Shown here: positions 23,301 to 35,351 of the stretch, piece after piece
Numbering within the stretch: the stretch's first letter is position 1
Layout of the letters: each line of letters starts with the position of its first letter
DNA from: Blastomyces gilchristii SLH14081
Taxonomy: Eukaryota > Ascomycota > Eurotiomycetes > Onygenales > Ajellomycetaceae
NCBI RefSeq assembly: GCF_000003855.2
Contig: NW_003101671.1
Span: forward strand, 106,183 to 170,182
DNA length: 64,000 nucleotides
Direction: 5' to 3'
Notes under the pieces: model-generated
Told to the model about the DNA's origin: nothing
The model's database searches: none
What the model saw: the letters and a program-made list of their open reading frames with translations, nothing else
Translations under genes and position numbers: made by a program

Positions 23301-24395
23301 AGACAGAGTGCATTGAAATATATTACTGACTTATCAAATATAAAGAGACTTAAAGAAAATATTAACAGCTTTCAGAGATGTACAGAAACAGTTACAGTGT
23401 TGTATAGCAATATTATCTTCATTCAATACATACACTGTTGATATTCTTTGTATACAGTTATTATATAATCTGTATCAGAGATATATGCAGAAAACAGATC
23501 TTTGTTACTAGAATAAATGATTGCAGCAATTCTCTGTTTTCATATTATAAAGATAAATTATTCTCATTTCTTTCTTCTCTCTTTTCTCTTCTTCAATCAA
23601 TCACTAATTTCAAGCTGATATCAAAACTATTAAAACACTCTCAGAAACTCTCAAATTGAAGAGTATAGACTAATCAAATTTTAAATGTAGAAGAAATCAA
23701 ATTATCTTCTATAGATTCAATTACTCATTTCTCTCTCAAATAAAACAGTAGTTGCATCTCTTTCACTCTTCAATCAAACAAAACATGGTCTGTGAAAAGT
23801 GAGTATCATGCCAGGCTATAATGACCAACACAGCCTCAGCACACAGGGCTGTATATACACAGTATGTGCTGGAATGAAAGACTGTGTGAGTTGTAAACCA
23901 GCAGCAGCATCTCAGAGAGAGCTGTGCAGTGTGAAAAAGCTGTAACTCTCAGTCATGTATGCAGAGAATGAATTACTGCAGTAAGTACATATGCACTGAA
24001 GTAATGCTTTTTGATAACACTCAGTCTCTGATATGATGAAAATAGAGTCTCTTCATGAGATCTGTTTTTATCACAAGTCAGAGAATCTTATATTTCTCAA
24101 GACTATCTTCACACATCTTGTTCATGAAATTGATGAGAGAAATCATTGATTTCAGTGTTCTATTCTTGATGTTATTCAAGTAGCAGCAGAGTTCACTCTG
24201 ATCACACTTTTTAAGTGTATATTTTCTAATTATTCACATTTATACAGATATATACTAATTATTTATTAGATGATACTAAGACAATGACTCATCACAGCTG
24301 TGTTACTCTTACTATAAGAAATACATGATTGATAATGAACATTGTGAAGACTCTGAGAAGTAAGTATTTTGAAGATACTGCAGCTCTGTGATCTT

Positions 24396-24612
24396 GATTT
24401 TTTTTATTTTTATTTTTTATTTTTTTCTTTTTCTTTTATTTTTTTTTTTTTCTTTCTCTTTCTTTCTCTTTTTTTCTTTCTCTTTCTTTCTCTTTTTTTC
24501 TTTCTCTTCTTTTTTTCTTTCTCTCTTTTTTTTTTTTTTTTATTGTGATTTTTTCTTATTCTTGTTTTATTTTTCATTTTTTGTTTTTTTTTGTATTTTA
24601 TATTTTTTTTTT
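24396..24612. repeat. Poly-T / (TTTC)n low-complexity tract
   Basis: T-rich sequence with ttctttctc units. The Phe-rich open frame on the plus strand is a by-product. It lies near the right end of the hAT. Confidence 0.9.
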
Positions 24613-24989
24613 AATTAAAATAATATTAATTATAATCTGTATTCAGAAAAGTAATGATATTTAATAATACTCTCTATTGAATTTTCAACAAATCAGCACT
24701 ATGTTATGATATTATGTAAGTGAGAAATGATTTCATAGTCTCATTCAATGTCATTTTCAATAATGAGATCAGAATGAAAATGTGACTAAGAATTCAAATA
24801 TATTCTTTATCTGAGACTAGATTTTTATTTGAAAAGTGAATCTGAGATCTTTAATATTTGAAATAACATAATTTGAGATCAATGTGATGAACACAAATCA
24901 TGACCAGAAGTAATGCTTTTAGGCAACGTGACAACTGTAAAGTTTGATCCTGGTCTCAGACACGGTCACACGGTCAGTCTAGATACTCA

Positions 24990-26643
24990 GAAGCAGTTAT
25001 TTGAACTATGAATAACTCTTATAAAAGAAGTTTCAGAGAACTTATTAATTACTTATAAGACATCATTCTCTGTATCTGTGACAGAGAAACTCTCTGATCT
25101 TATGAATAAATCAATCTCAGTGAAGAACATTCTTAAGAATCTTCTATAAGATCAAGCTATTTTTCTACAAGAAATACTTACTATCTATAAACACTCTTGA
25201 ACTGAATCTCTAGACATAATCTTCAGAGATACTTATAAATTAAAAAGAAACTTTCTTAAGATATAACTACTTAAGATCAACTATTAAATCATAATCTATA
25301 AAAGCTTTTATAAGTTTGTATTTAAAATTGACTTACAAGCCTGACTGTGTGATATAAAAGATGAAGAAGCTGTTATCTATATAATAACAGATCTTTACTA
25401 CACTAAAGTCAAGAACTGGCTGAATTATCTAGAGAATTATTATAAGAGATTCTGCTGATCTGTTCTTAAGATCTATTTAAAGAATAAGTTAAGAATCTCT
25501 GTGAGCTGAACAGAGAATATCTAGACTGTAATTATTAATATTAGAAAAAGAGATAAGAAATCTGATAAAGATGACTCACAGCACTTCATGAAATTATGAT
25601 ATAAATTAAGATCTGTGAAAACAGAGCTCTGAAACAAGATCTGAATAATAATATTTATAAAAAGACTGAATAAAGATATATAGAATATGCTCATTGAGTA
25701 AGACTCTAAGTTCTTAACTCTAAAGAAACTGATGACTCTTATTCACTATTTATAGATTACTATAAGAGTCACAGACTTATAGAGAGTAAATTACTAATCA
25801 GCTTTATAAGAATCAGAATAATAGAGAACAGATTTATCAGAGAAAGATAATAAGATATAAAGAGATTTATATCTGACTACTGAGTAGAGAGAAATAGTTT
25901 CATATACTTCTGTAAATAAAGTGTATAATAGAGAGATTAAGAAAAAGAATCTCTGCTTTATCTATTCTAAATTAGAACATCTTCATACAAACTATCTGAA
26001 CAAATTAAAATAGAAATTTAAGAAGTCACAGACAGAGTCAGTAACAGTCTTTTTAAAAATCTTAAAGCTGATATCTGAATCTGTTACTCTCTCAATGAAA
26101 ATATATACTTATAAGAAGAGACTGTACTGCAGTACTACTGTCTTACAAGTATAAAAAGTATTAATAAACTCAGAATCTCAGATTACTGTAGTATCTCTAA
26201 AGCTTACAGAGTGAATAAGCTAAGTAATAAAAACTGAGAATCTGCTCTTATAATAAGCAGAGTATGAGAACTCAGACTTAAGAACTGAGAGACTTATAAG
26301 AGCTATCTTTAAAATACAAGATTCTCTGAAATCTGAAGAAGATTTATGAAAACTGTGATTATTACAGACATCACAGATAACATGTACTTAAGACTTATAT
26401 AACTTCAAAGACATAATTCACACATAGCTGTTCATAAGTTAGATTTATACTTTCAATCAGTGTTGACAGACTCACTTACACAGATAGAATCAGTTAATAC
26501 TATAGAGTTAGTTAGAGAAGATAAGCTTATCTATATAATAACTTTTTAAATGTCTGAGAACTTCATAGTCATGAAAACTGAGCTTCAGATACTAAAGAAA
26601 TACTGAGATCTTACAGAGATATTCAGCTAAGTAAAGACAGCTG
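24990..26643 (+). other. Gypsy-2 gag continuation and protease region
   Basis: Resumes gypsy-2 after the hAT duplication. The last 300 bp (about 26345-26643) read like the protease part of pol. The segment ends with gagct (26643-26647), the left duplication of the copia insertion. The gypsy frame continues after 33468. Confidence 0.6.
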
Positions 26644-26647
26644 AGCT

Positions 26648-26751
26648 TCTTGAAGAATAATGTTATTATGTTGTAATCTGACTACGCGAGTTACACTAAA
26701 TGAATAAGTTGAGGTGGCGTGTGACTAGAGTAGGTGTAGTAATCACCAACA
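26648..26751 (-). repeat. Copia LTR (3' in coding orientation)
   Basis: 104 bp. The inner 83 bp (from tgttgtaatc to caccaaca) are nearly identical in the partner; the outer 21 bp differ by G/A and C/T transitions. It does not have a canonical TG at the left edge (tcttgaag). Confidence 0.85.
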
Positions 26752-28134
26752 CCCCCCCTTGCTACACCGTGGCCTATAAGCCGCCACCCGGGGCCTTTCT
26801 CATCCTCAAATCTTTCAAAAATGCAATAATAATTAATTACATCAATTGAACCCTGATTTCCTCATTAGAAAAGATGTCTGTACAGCAATAACTGTAAAAA
26901 TCAAGAAATACATGCAAAATTAATTGATTCACTGTATCATCATTATCATTCAATCATTTCTTCTCAATTTTCTGAATGTCAATTCTTTTGATAAAATCTT
27001 CAAATGCAGGCTTCATCAGTGACTTGATAAGTCTGTCAGCTATGTTCACTGTAGAATCAACATGTTCCATCATAATTTCCCCTTTTTCAACCAAATCGCG
27101 GAGAATATGATATCTGATCTCAATGTGGTGCGACCTTTATATTAAGAATTCCCTCTTTGCTAGATTGATTGCTCTCTTATTATCAACTTGTGAATGCAAG
27201 CATATTTTTGCTTTTTCATCATTCATCAACTGAGTGTCAAATAACATATCATTCAATCAGGTTATCTCACAAGCTGTCTTACTAGCTGCAATATATTCAG
27301 CTTCTATGATTGATTTGATGATAGATGTCTGTCTCTGCAATCATCATGAGACTGATGACCCATTAATTAATATAACATAGCTGGTAGTCAATTTGTATTG
27401 AGAATCCGCCTCTGTCCAGTTCAAATCACAGTATATCACAGGACTCAGGTCTTCATCACTGATCTTTTTCCTGTATAATATATCATGATTTTTTATCTTC
27501 TTGACATAACATAGAACATGCTTCAACATTGCTCAACATGCTTTGTATGAATGTGAGTTAAAACATGAGAGATAGTTGACTGCGAACACCAGATCTGGCT
27601 AACTGCTTGAGATCAAATATTGCAACGATTTCAATCCTTAACAATATCTCATAGCTGTAAAGTCATCATTCAATCCCTCTTCCTCATCAGATGAGAATTC
27701 CAGTCATATACCAGTCATCATCAGAGTGTCAGCTAGATTTATCTTATTCATGCTGAAATCTTCAACAATCTTCTCAATATAACAGCTCTGTGTAATCACT
27801 AGATTATCATTCCTCTGACATTTAATATTCATTTCAAGATATGACTTGATCTCTTTGACATTCTCTGTCTCAAATCTCTTTACAATCTCTTTTAATACTC
27901 AGTCTAATTGCTGTTCTTGAGATCTCATCATCTGACAATATTCAACATGTAATATCAGATAGATCTTGTGAACAGAGTGATATAGAAATTCACTGTCATA
28001 AGATAATATCTTAAATCTCAATGTAGTCAGATGCTCTATCACAAGAAAATATCATATTCTTACAGCTTACTTCATTTCATATAGACTCTGGCAGAGTAGT
28101 CTCATCAAGCTCTCTCTGTCATGTTTAACACCTG

Positions 28135-29750
28135 AGTCTCTTCTTCATTTCCACCAATTAACTCTGGAAATGAACTGGATTGGAATAGATTTCTTGAATG
28201 GAATGAAAATAATTCTTCAAAGAAAATGCCTTCTCAACTGTACAGACTATGCTCTCTGATTAAAAATCAATTTTCATCTTTAAATGTTGAAAAAGTGGCT
28301 CATGAGAAGTTATCTCCATGGAGAGAAAAGCTTGAATCTCTTATAGACTTATAAATAAGTGAACTATCAAAAGAGAAAGAATATGAACAGCATTTGAAGA
28401 GAATTTCTACAATCAATATAAAAGACTCTATTCTGATTTATTCAGATGACTCAAACAATGAGAACCTGAATAGATTAGACGCAGGCATTGCTTATACTGA
28501 AGATAATATCAATTTTATCTCAGATTTCTGGAATCTAGGCTGTGAATCTGAAGTCTTTGATGCTGAACTATTTGTAATAGTAAAAGCTTTCAAACTCATA
28601 GAAATAAAATCTCATAAAAGAGGAAATAGTGTGAAAGAGGCATGAATATTCTCTGATAGTCAAGCTGCTTTAAAAAGACTTAGAAATAGTCAGATTCATA
28701 ATGAACAAATGAATCTTGAACTGATCTTAAACTCTGTTTTGAAAATTCAAAAGAGAAGAACATCAAAGCTGATATTTCATTTGCACTGAGTTCCTGCTCA
28801 TATGAATATTCATAGCAATGAATTGGCTGATTCAGCTGCAAAAAAGGGTGCAGAATTAAGCAGATCTATTCAAAAAATTGTGTCCTGGTCTTTTATAAAG
28901 AGAAAAATAAAAGAATCTTGTTTAGACAAGTGTAATGAAAGCTGGCAGAAACAAAAGAAGAGTATACATTATTCAAGATTTGAAACAAAACCCAAGTGGA
29001 AATCTTGTTCAATTAAATGTAAAAAGAAAATATTCTCATCTATAATACAGCTGAAACTAGGACATGACTATTTCAAATCTTATATACAAAGATTTGATGA
29101 TAGATTTGACTCAATAGAATGCTCATTCTGCAATACAAATGAGAATCCTGAGTATATTGTAATGCACTGTGCATTATACAATAGTCTCAGAGCCAGATTG
29201 AAAGAGAAGTATGATTTAAATCAATTAAATATGAGATTCTTATTCTCAACTGAGACAGGAATTAAATACTTAATAGACTTTCTATCAGAAACTCAAGCAG
29301 TTACAAGAAAATGGCTAAATTCAGAATTATCTGAATATGAAGAGGAGGAAATCAATCAGATATAGTCTGTTAAAACAGCTATATACTATCTTTTAATAAT
29401 TTGTTTTGTTATAGTCTCTCTTTACTTTATCTTTTCCTTTCAATTCCTTTCTATCTATCTATTTAATGTGTCTATCTTTAAGACTGTGTTCTATTTCTCT
29501 TTTCCTTTGTCATGATATTGTCAAATGATTTCAAAGTATCAGAAGATGTTAAAACACTGCAATTTGTAAACAGTTTTTGTATTCTGGGCTGGAATTTTCT
29601 GATTTTGCATATCTGAAATTGATGAATGTATAATAGTTAACTTTACAGATATAGGAAAAACCCTGAGAACAAAAATTTCTCAGGTAGATGTCATAGTCTC
29701 TGACTGCATACATCTATAATTGAAGAATAATAATAATAATAATAATAATA
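28135..29750 (+). mobile_element. LINE-c, 5'-truncated LINE insertion in copia
   Basis: 1616 bp with the 14-bp duplication atgtttaacacctg at 28121-28134 and 29751-29764. It ends in (AAT)n (29724-29750), preceded by the 3' hairpin (29662-29684). It aligns with LINE-b and with the LINE part of the chimera, in opposite orientation. It lacks ORF1, endonuclease and RT, as expected for an incomplete reverse transcription product. Confidence 0.94.
28394..29365 (+). pseudogene. LINE-c ORF2 C terminus: RNase H and Cys/His motif
   Basis: Residues of a cellular-type RNase H are visible: Y-S-D-D-S (first Asp, near 28437), D-A-E-L-F (Glu), F-S-D-S-Q-A-A-L (Asp), and x-V-P-A-H with N-E-L-A-D-S-A (final Asp, near 28835). 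Downstream is C-S-F-C, then H-C (about 29120-29170), the Cys/His motif common at the end of Tad-type ORF2. Two TGA codons, at 28643 and near 28788, stand where Trp is expected. The rest is open to a TAG at 29363-29365. Confidence 0.85.
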
Positions 29751-30299
29751 ATGTTTAACACCTGTGAGCAGTTGTATATAGATTATCTCATTCTGAGGTA
29801 ATATATCATTCAAAAACATGAATATATAGTTAATTGATTTAATCTTTCATTCTTTAACAGTTTATATAGTGAATAGACTATGTGATGTAGGCTCTAATAT
29901 CACTGCAGCATACAATCTTGTATATTAAATACTCTGCTATTGCAAGAATCCTCTAATCACTGAGAGAGCTCTAAAATGAATGATTTCTTCCTTATTATTG
30001 CATTTTCAATCATATACTCATTTATCTGTAAGAATATTCATTTCCAGAGTCTTCTCAATGATAATATATGTCTTCTTCTGTTCAAATATCTTAATCTTCT
30101 TTTTCATTGTCTCATATCAATAGTCTCAGTCTAAGCTTCTCTTGACTTCTATTAGTGTAGTTGATCAATCTGTCACAACACTTAGAATAGAATCATTCTT
30201 AATAACAGAGTTATCAGACTCTTCATTTATGACAAGCTATGTCTCATTATCTAGAAGATAGATTGAATCAATTGCATTCTCTAAGTTCTCATTGATAAT

Positions 30300-31480
30300 C
30301 ATCTTCAAAACATCTGACTTTTTCTTTATGAGTCTTCTTTGAAGGCAGTGTTGTCATCTCTCTCTGACATTCAGAATATTCAATTCATTAGGCAATTCAT
30401 TGAATTCCCTCACTGTATTTACAGGTGTATTTGCACTCATGTCAAGAGCTTCATCAAATATGACATCTCATACAATCTCAAGATAATGTGTAACAGAATC
30501 TCACACATAATATTGATGTAATTCTTAATATTCAACTAGTTATCATTTCTTGCTGTCAGTTCTATCTGTGAGCTTATTTAACACTTTCAAATTCTTCTTA
30601 TAGATCTTGCACTCTCATCTTCATATTCAATGAAAAGAAGATTGTACCTCAGTGCAAGCTTCAAAAGATGTAAGTGATGTTTCTTTCTTACATTCAAATA
30701 TCTTTATTGATATTGAGAATGTGTTGATCATTATAATCATGACTTGTATTACTTCATCTCAAAGTTCTCTCTCTAATTTACTATTAAATAGTAGGCTTCA
30801 TGTCTTTTCTGCAACTATTCATTTTGTGTGTTTCACTCAGTCATTCAATTGTGATATATCAGATGTAGTCATTTCATATGCTATTTCTTTGCTCTGACAG
30901 TAGATCTTAAGTTCTTGACTTTTGAACTCTTCTCCATTATCTCAGTGTAGGGTTTCAACTCAATGTTATATAGTTATCTCAATATCTGTGATGAAATTCA
31001 TTAATCTTGCAGTAGATTCTTTCTTTTTCATCATAAGAATTGCTCATCTATAATGAATTGCATCATCTGTTACATTCAACTAGTAGCTTACACTCTCTCT
31101 AGTGAGAGTGTCATTTCTGTCAAAAAGTGTTTTTTCACCCTCTGTCAGATTGATGAAGAATCTCATTATTGACTTAACAGCTTGTGTCATAGATGTGAAG
31201 ATTGAATATGTCATTTTTATCTGAACACAGATCTTACAGAATGATAAAGCTCTGTCACTCTTTATTCTCATTTCTAGATATGAATCTGCTGTTATTTTTA
31301 CAATATTCACAGATTTCAGATGTTCTAGCTTTTGATGTCATTGCATCATTGTAAGTTCTATAATCTTTATATCATTTCTGTCAGATAGTGTTAATATTAT
31401 GTCATCTTTCATTTGTAATGTATTCACAGGTTTAAAATCACTATTGAGTATAGCAAACCAGATCAAGTCTCTGTATATAA
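30300..31480 (-). pseudogene. Copia integrase, inactivated
   Basis: The stretch at 31080-31310 carries a C-K-I-C zinc-type segment followed by K-M-T-Y, in the place of the copia integrase HHCC domain. The core domain follows to the left but is too mutated for me to place every acidic residue. It lies between the protease/pre-integrase part and the RT, as expected. Confidence 0.6.
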
Positions 31481-31493
31481 TCAGCCTTTTCAT

Positions 31494-33202
31494 CTAATAG
31501 ATATCATTCTTATTTAGTCTTGCTGTAAATGAGAATATGCAGTTGAGAGACATAATCAACATAGTATAATTATTCTCATATATCAACTGCTTATAGGTAT
31601 AACTCTGATATACAAGCTTACTCATACTCATAAGATTCACTTCTAACTTCAGGACATAGTGAACATTATTTAACAGCATATTCATTTCTTTCACTGAAAT
31701 CTTCATATCTTCTATAGCTGCAGTGAGAACTACTATTCTGTCTGTCATTTTTAACATCACTTTCATCTTCTGAGGTTTTGTCATGACAAGATTTCTGTGA
31801 GGTGTGATATGAGTACCTGATTCAGAGTTTAGAATTCAGATATCTTTTCCTGTCTGATTACTTACATAGGTCTTTTCTTTGATGCAAAATACTTGCTTTA
31901 TGACATTGTGAACAGGAGTAGCATCTGTATTTTTCACATTCTTGTCTTTATTCTTGTTTCTATTGATATTGAAGTTCAAAGAATGTTTCTCAGAGTATTT
32001 CTTTCTACAGTCAGTCTGAATATAATCAATCTTTTAACAATGATAGCAGATTCTCACATCATTATCTCTACATTCAGATTTGAATTCAGTGTTCTTGTCC
32101 TTGTCATTGTCTTTGTCCTTGTCTTTCTTATTCTTGTCTTGAGTATTATTTACAGGATGTTTCATTGATTCAGTACTACTATTTTCTGCAGTAGAAAGGT
32201 GTAGAAGTATATCATAGTATAATCTTATAAAGTCTTCTTCTAAAGATCTTGAATTGTTCTTATTAATCTGATTCATTCTATTCTTTATGAAGAATGCTCA
32301 GTCTCTATTGACTTCTGTCAGTAATCTATCAAAAAACACAACATCTTCAATCTTAGATCTCAGACAGATATAATCAGTTCTGATGACAATTAATCATTCA
32401 ATGAAAGCTCTGTCAGATTCTTTGCTTTTAAAGATCATTTCAATAAGCTCTTTAAACAAATGAGTTCTATATACAGCAGGCCTCTCAGAAAAGTTATTCT
32501 CTATGATAGTTCATAGAGTATAAGTGAATAATTTGAAATTCTTGAGTATAGTGAAATGAGCCTTGATCTACAGAGTAATTGCAGACCACATGTAATTATA
32601 TAATCAAAGATTGCATTCTTTTCAGAAATGTTATATGTTCATAGTGATATTCTTATTAAGACTATTATTTTCAAGAATATCATCAGTTTCAGACTGTTCT
32701 GCAGTCAAAAGAATTTCCTCTCTTCATATTAAGTAGTTAATGAATTCAGTAAGAACTATTAATCTTTTGATGAGTCTTACTTAACTTCTGACTTCTTCAA
32801 GAACTTTCATTATAACAGATGTCTTCTCTTTTCATTGAAGATATTCTGTCAGGTTTACTCTTATCTCATCACTTACAAGAGTCTTATCTCTACTGATCTT
32901 CATTCACTCAATCTCATGCTGAAGTCTTGCAATTTCAAGCCTTATACAAGTCTTCTCACTTGCTGAGCTATTGTTGTTTCAGTCTCTTGAGCTCTCTGCA
33001 TTGTCTGACATCTCACTGATATTCTCAACTGAGTCTTCATATTCATTGTTGAACTTATCAGACTGTTCTTTCATAATCATGTCATTCATCTCATAAGTCT
33101 CTGAAGCAGTCACTTTTCAGTTCATTGCAGGTGTTGATAAGCTTATACTTAATTCTTCTTATATCTCAGATGTTTGTGAATTTCTTCTTCTATGTATTGA
33201 CA
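31494..33202 (-). pseudogene. Copia gag, protease and pre-integrase region
   Basis: Gag starts near 33202 on the minus strand. A zinc-knuckle opening C-Y-H-C lies at 32034-32050, after a Lys/Asp-rich run. From 31784 to 31494, L-L-N-N-V-H-Y-V-L-K-L-E-V-N-L-M-S-M-S-K-L is the conserved pre-integrase segment of copia polyproteins. Stops divide the frame. Confidence 0.72.
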
Positions 33203-33359
33203 TGTAATTCTTTGTTAAGTCAGGCTTTTCACTCAATCTCAGGTTTATCATGAGTGCAATTAATTAATAAATCATCTAGGTACACTTGTAATAACATGTG
33301 AAAATTTCAATTTAGCATGTTATTACAGTTCTTTATTACTTGTGAAGAGCTTTATAATC

Positions 33360-33463
33360 TCTTAGAGAATAATATTATTGTGTTGTAATCTAACTACGCG
33401 AGTTACACTAAATGAATAGATTGAAGTGGCACGTGACTAGAGTAGGTGTAGTAATCACCAACA
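33360..33463 (-). repeat. Copia LTR (5' in coding orientation)
   Basis: 104 bp, partner of 26648-26751. It is followed by the duplication gagct. Confidence 0.85.
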
Positions 33464-33479
33464 GAGCTTTCATCTTATT

Positions 33480-34830
33480 ATAAAAAGAATCTGATAATAG
33501 ATTTAATAGAAGAGTAGAAATTCTTCTGAGAATTAATCTATAAGCTCTCTTATCATAAGACAGAGATCTTATAAGCTTATATAAAGAAGAATCTGAAGAA
33601 TGACTGCATTTAATCTTCACAGGTCTCTGTGAGAGTCTCTGTGATATTTTTAAAGAAGAAGAGTTAAGATCTTACATTATATATAGACTACTATAATCTG
33701 AACTTCAAGATAATAAAGAGTTACTATTTTCTGTCTCTGATTAAGAATGTGATCAACTGTCTGACAGAAGCTGTTATATTCATACAATTAAATATAATTA
33801 ATGTATACACACAGCTGTGAATACAGTCTGAGAATGAATAAAAAACTGTCTTTAAAACTGTACTGAGATTATTTGAATATTTAATAATGTCTTTTAATTT
33901 GATTAATACTTCTGTAATATTTCAGTCTTTTATTAATAAAATACTTTATATATATCTGAATGTCTTTATAGTAATATATCTGAATGATATAATAATATAC
34001 TTTATAAACAAGAAAGAACACACTGAGTATATATGAACTATATTAAAGATCTTAGATAAGACAGAACTGTATATTAAGGTTACAAAGTATAACTTCAGTA
34101 TCTATCAGATTAATTTTCTAGAATATATAATTACTGCAGATAATATTCAGATAAAATCTTCATAGATTAAGACTATTCTATTATAGCTGAAGTTAACTAG
34201 TATTTATAAGATTTAAATCTTTCTAAGCTTTATGAATTTCTATAGATGATTTATCTTTATATTTATAAGAATCTTTTTAACTCTTACAGATATGCTGAAG
34301 AATGAAAATAAGAAAAAGTCATTCTATAAATAGAGAATAAAAATATTATTAAGAAGAGAGAGCTGTAAGAACTTTCTTATCTCAGAAGCACATAGAGTCT
34401 TTCTAAGATTAAAATAGATATTTATAAATACAGTGATACTGTTTCACTTTAATCTCTTACTCTTAATCAGATGAAAGACAGGTGTCTTCTTCTTTATAAT
34501 TTCAGAAATAGTCTTGTAACTATAGTTAAATAAGAACTGAGTTTTAGTAGTCTTTTTCTTATAAAAGATACAATCTGTGAAAATTGACTATAATATTTAT
34601 AATCAGAAGCTTCTTATAATAGTGAAATTCTTTTATCACTGATATTACTACTTTGAGAACCTTATAACAGTAATTACTATTAGAACTGATTATAACAGCT
34701 TATAATAGTTTACTTCAATTAAGAAACTCTTGTAATAGCGGATCTGCTGAGCTCAGAGACTGAGTGAATTCTGATTCAAGATAAAGTATATTAAGAGAAC
34801 TAAGAACTCAGTAGATAAATTCTCTCACAG
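33480..34830 (+). pseudogene. Gypsy-2 reverse transcriptase and RNase H
   Basis: The RT shows N-L-I-N-T-S-V-I-F-Q-like sequence (for the family's G-L-x-N-A-P-A-T-F-Q), then Y-L-N-D-I-I-I-Y near 33980 (from Y-L-D-D), then F-Y-R-W-F-I-F near 34240 (thumb). RNase H continues up to the MITE insertion at 34838. TGA at Trp positions and several TAA/TAG prevent expression. Confidence 0.8.
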
Positions 34831-34837
34831 ATCTGAC

Positions 34838-35343
34838 TAGACTGGCCGCTCGAACCATGAATTTCACGTTTGATTTCATTTGGTCTGATCCCATACATTT
34901 CTTGGCGTGAATCCCGCTGGGACTAGTCATTAAAAAAACATGCAAAGTGACTATATATGAGATCTTAAAATGGAACCATGACTTGAAAAAAATGAGAAAG
35001 TGATTTCATTTGATTCCATTTAGTCTCATTCTTAGCATAAAGTTACTATTTTTAGACACTTTAAGGTTTTTTTTAGACTATTTTTAATTTTTTAAAAAGT
35101 AACACTTTTTGATAATGCTCAAATGAGATTTAAAGTCATTTAAAGCAATAAAAATAATTTAAATTGAGAAGTGAAAATCATGGTCTCATTTGAAAAATGT
35201 GACAAGAGTAGACAGTAAGTTTCACTGAGACAGTATGAGACTACTATCTAATGTTAAAACTGTGTAATGAGATCAGTTGAATTGATAATGAGACTATCAA
35301 AAAATCTGGTCCTGGTCTCAGACACAGTCACACGGTCCGTCTA
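34838..35343 (+). mobile_element. hAT MITE, 506 bp, in gypsy-2 pol
   Basis: Ends TAGACTGGCCGC and GGTCCGTCTA. Duplication gatctgac (34830-34837) and gacctgac (35344-35351), one transition apart. Confidence 0.93.
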
Positions 35344-35351
35344 GACCTGAC

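Larger units (their letters stand above)
19125..24981 (-). mobile_element. Full-length hAT transposon (5.86 kb), parent type of the MITEs
   Basis: The left end TAGACTGGCCGGCAGG and right end CACGGTCAGTCTA match the MITE ends: about 75 bp shared on the left and about 45 bp on the right. A perfect 8-bp duplication, gatactca, flanks it at 19117-19124 and 24982-24989, and gypsy-2 gag reads on across the junction. Inside, on the minus strand, are a hAT transposase (about 19450-21700) and a second, intron-containing gene (about 22310-23130). Low-complexity tracts fill the right part. Eight-bp duplications are the family hallmark. Confidence 0.92.
19063..26330 (+). pseudogene. Gypsy-2 gag, split by the hAT element
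   Basis: Opens M-T-E-R-T-R-N at 19063 and is interrupted after about 20 codons at 19125. It continues in a readable frame from 24990 (Q-L-F-E-L-W-like) to about 26330, rich in Lys, Leu and Trp-from-TGA. Its place between the LTR and pol makes it gag; I see no clear zinc knuckle. Multiple stops are present. Confidence 0.65.
26990..30300 (-). pseudogene. Copia RT and RNase H, split by LINE-c
   Basis: On the minus strand, 29765-30000 encodes an R-G-F-L-Q-like start of the RT and an A-A-V-I-L-E-P-T-S-H segment. After the LINE-c insertion the frame resumes leftward from 28120 with S-L-Y-E-M-K and I-W-Y-F-L, then the remaining RT. RNase H is at about 27000-27530, with V-I-Y-C-D-L-N-W-T-E-A-D-S (matching the family's S-D-A-D-W motif) and S-Y-V-I-L-I-N-G. 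Stops and frame changes make it inactive. Confidence 0.8.
26648..33463 (-). mobile_element. Copia element with 104-bp LTRs, split by LINE-c
   Basis: The minimal LTRs at 26648-26751 and 33360-33463 are both 104 bp, flanked by the perfect 5-bp duplication gagct (26643-26647 and 33464-33468). On the minus strand a purine tract AAGGGGGGG abuts the 3' LTR (26752-26760). Order from the right: gag with a zinc-knuckle start, protease/pre-integrase, integrase, RT, RNase H. This is the Pseudoviridae-type order with integrase before RT. Without LINE-c the element is about 5.2 kb. The part nearest 26750-27550 is less mutated than the rest. Confidence 0.92.

Noticed and set aside
23098..23313. His/Tyr-rich open frame on the minus strand
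   Set aside because: Created by the ATAATG-type microsatellite.
24388..24618. Phe-rich open frame
   Set aside because: Produced by the T/TTTC low-complexity tract.
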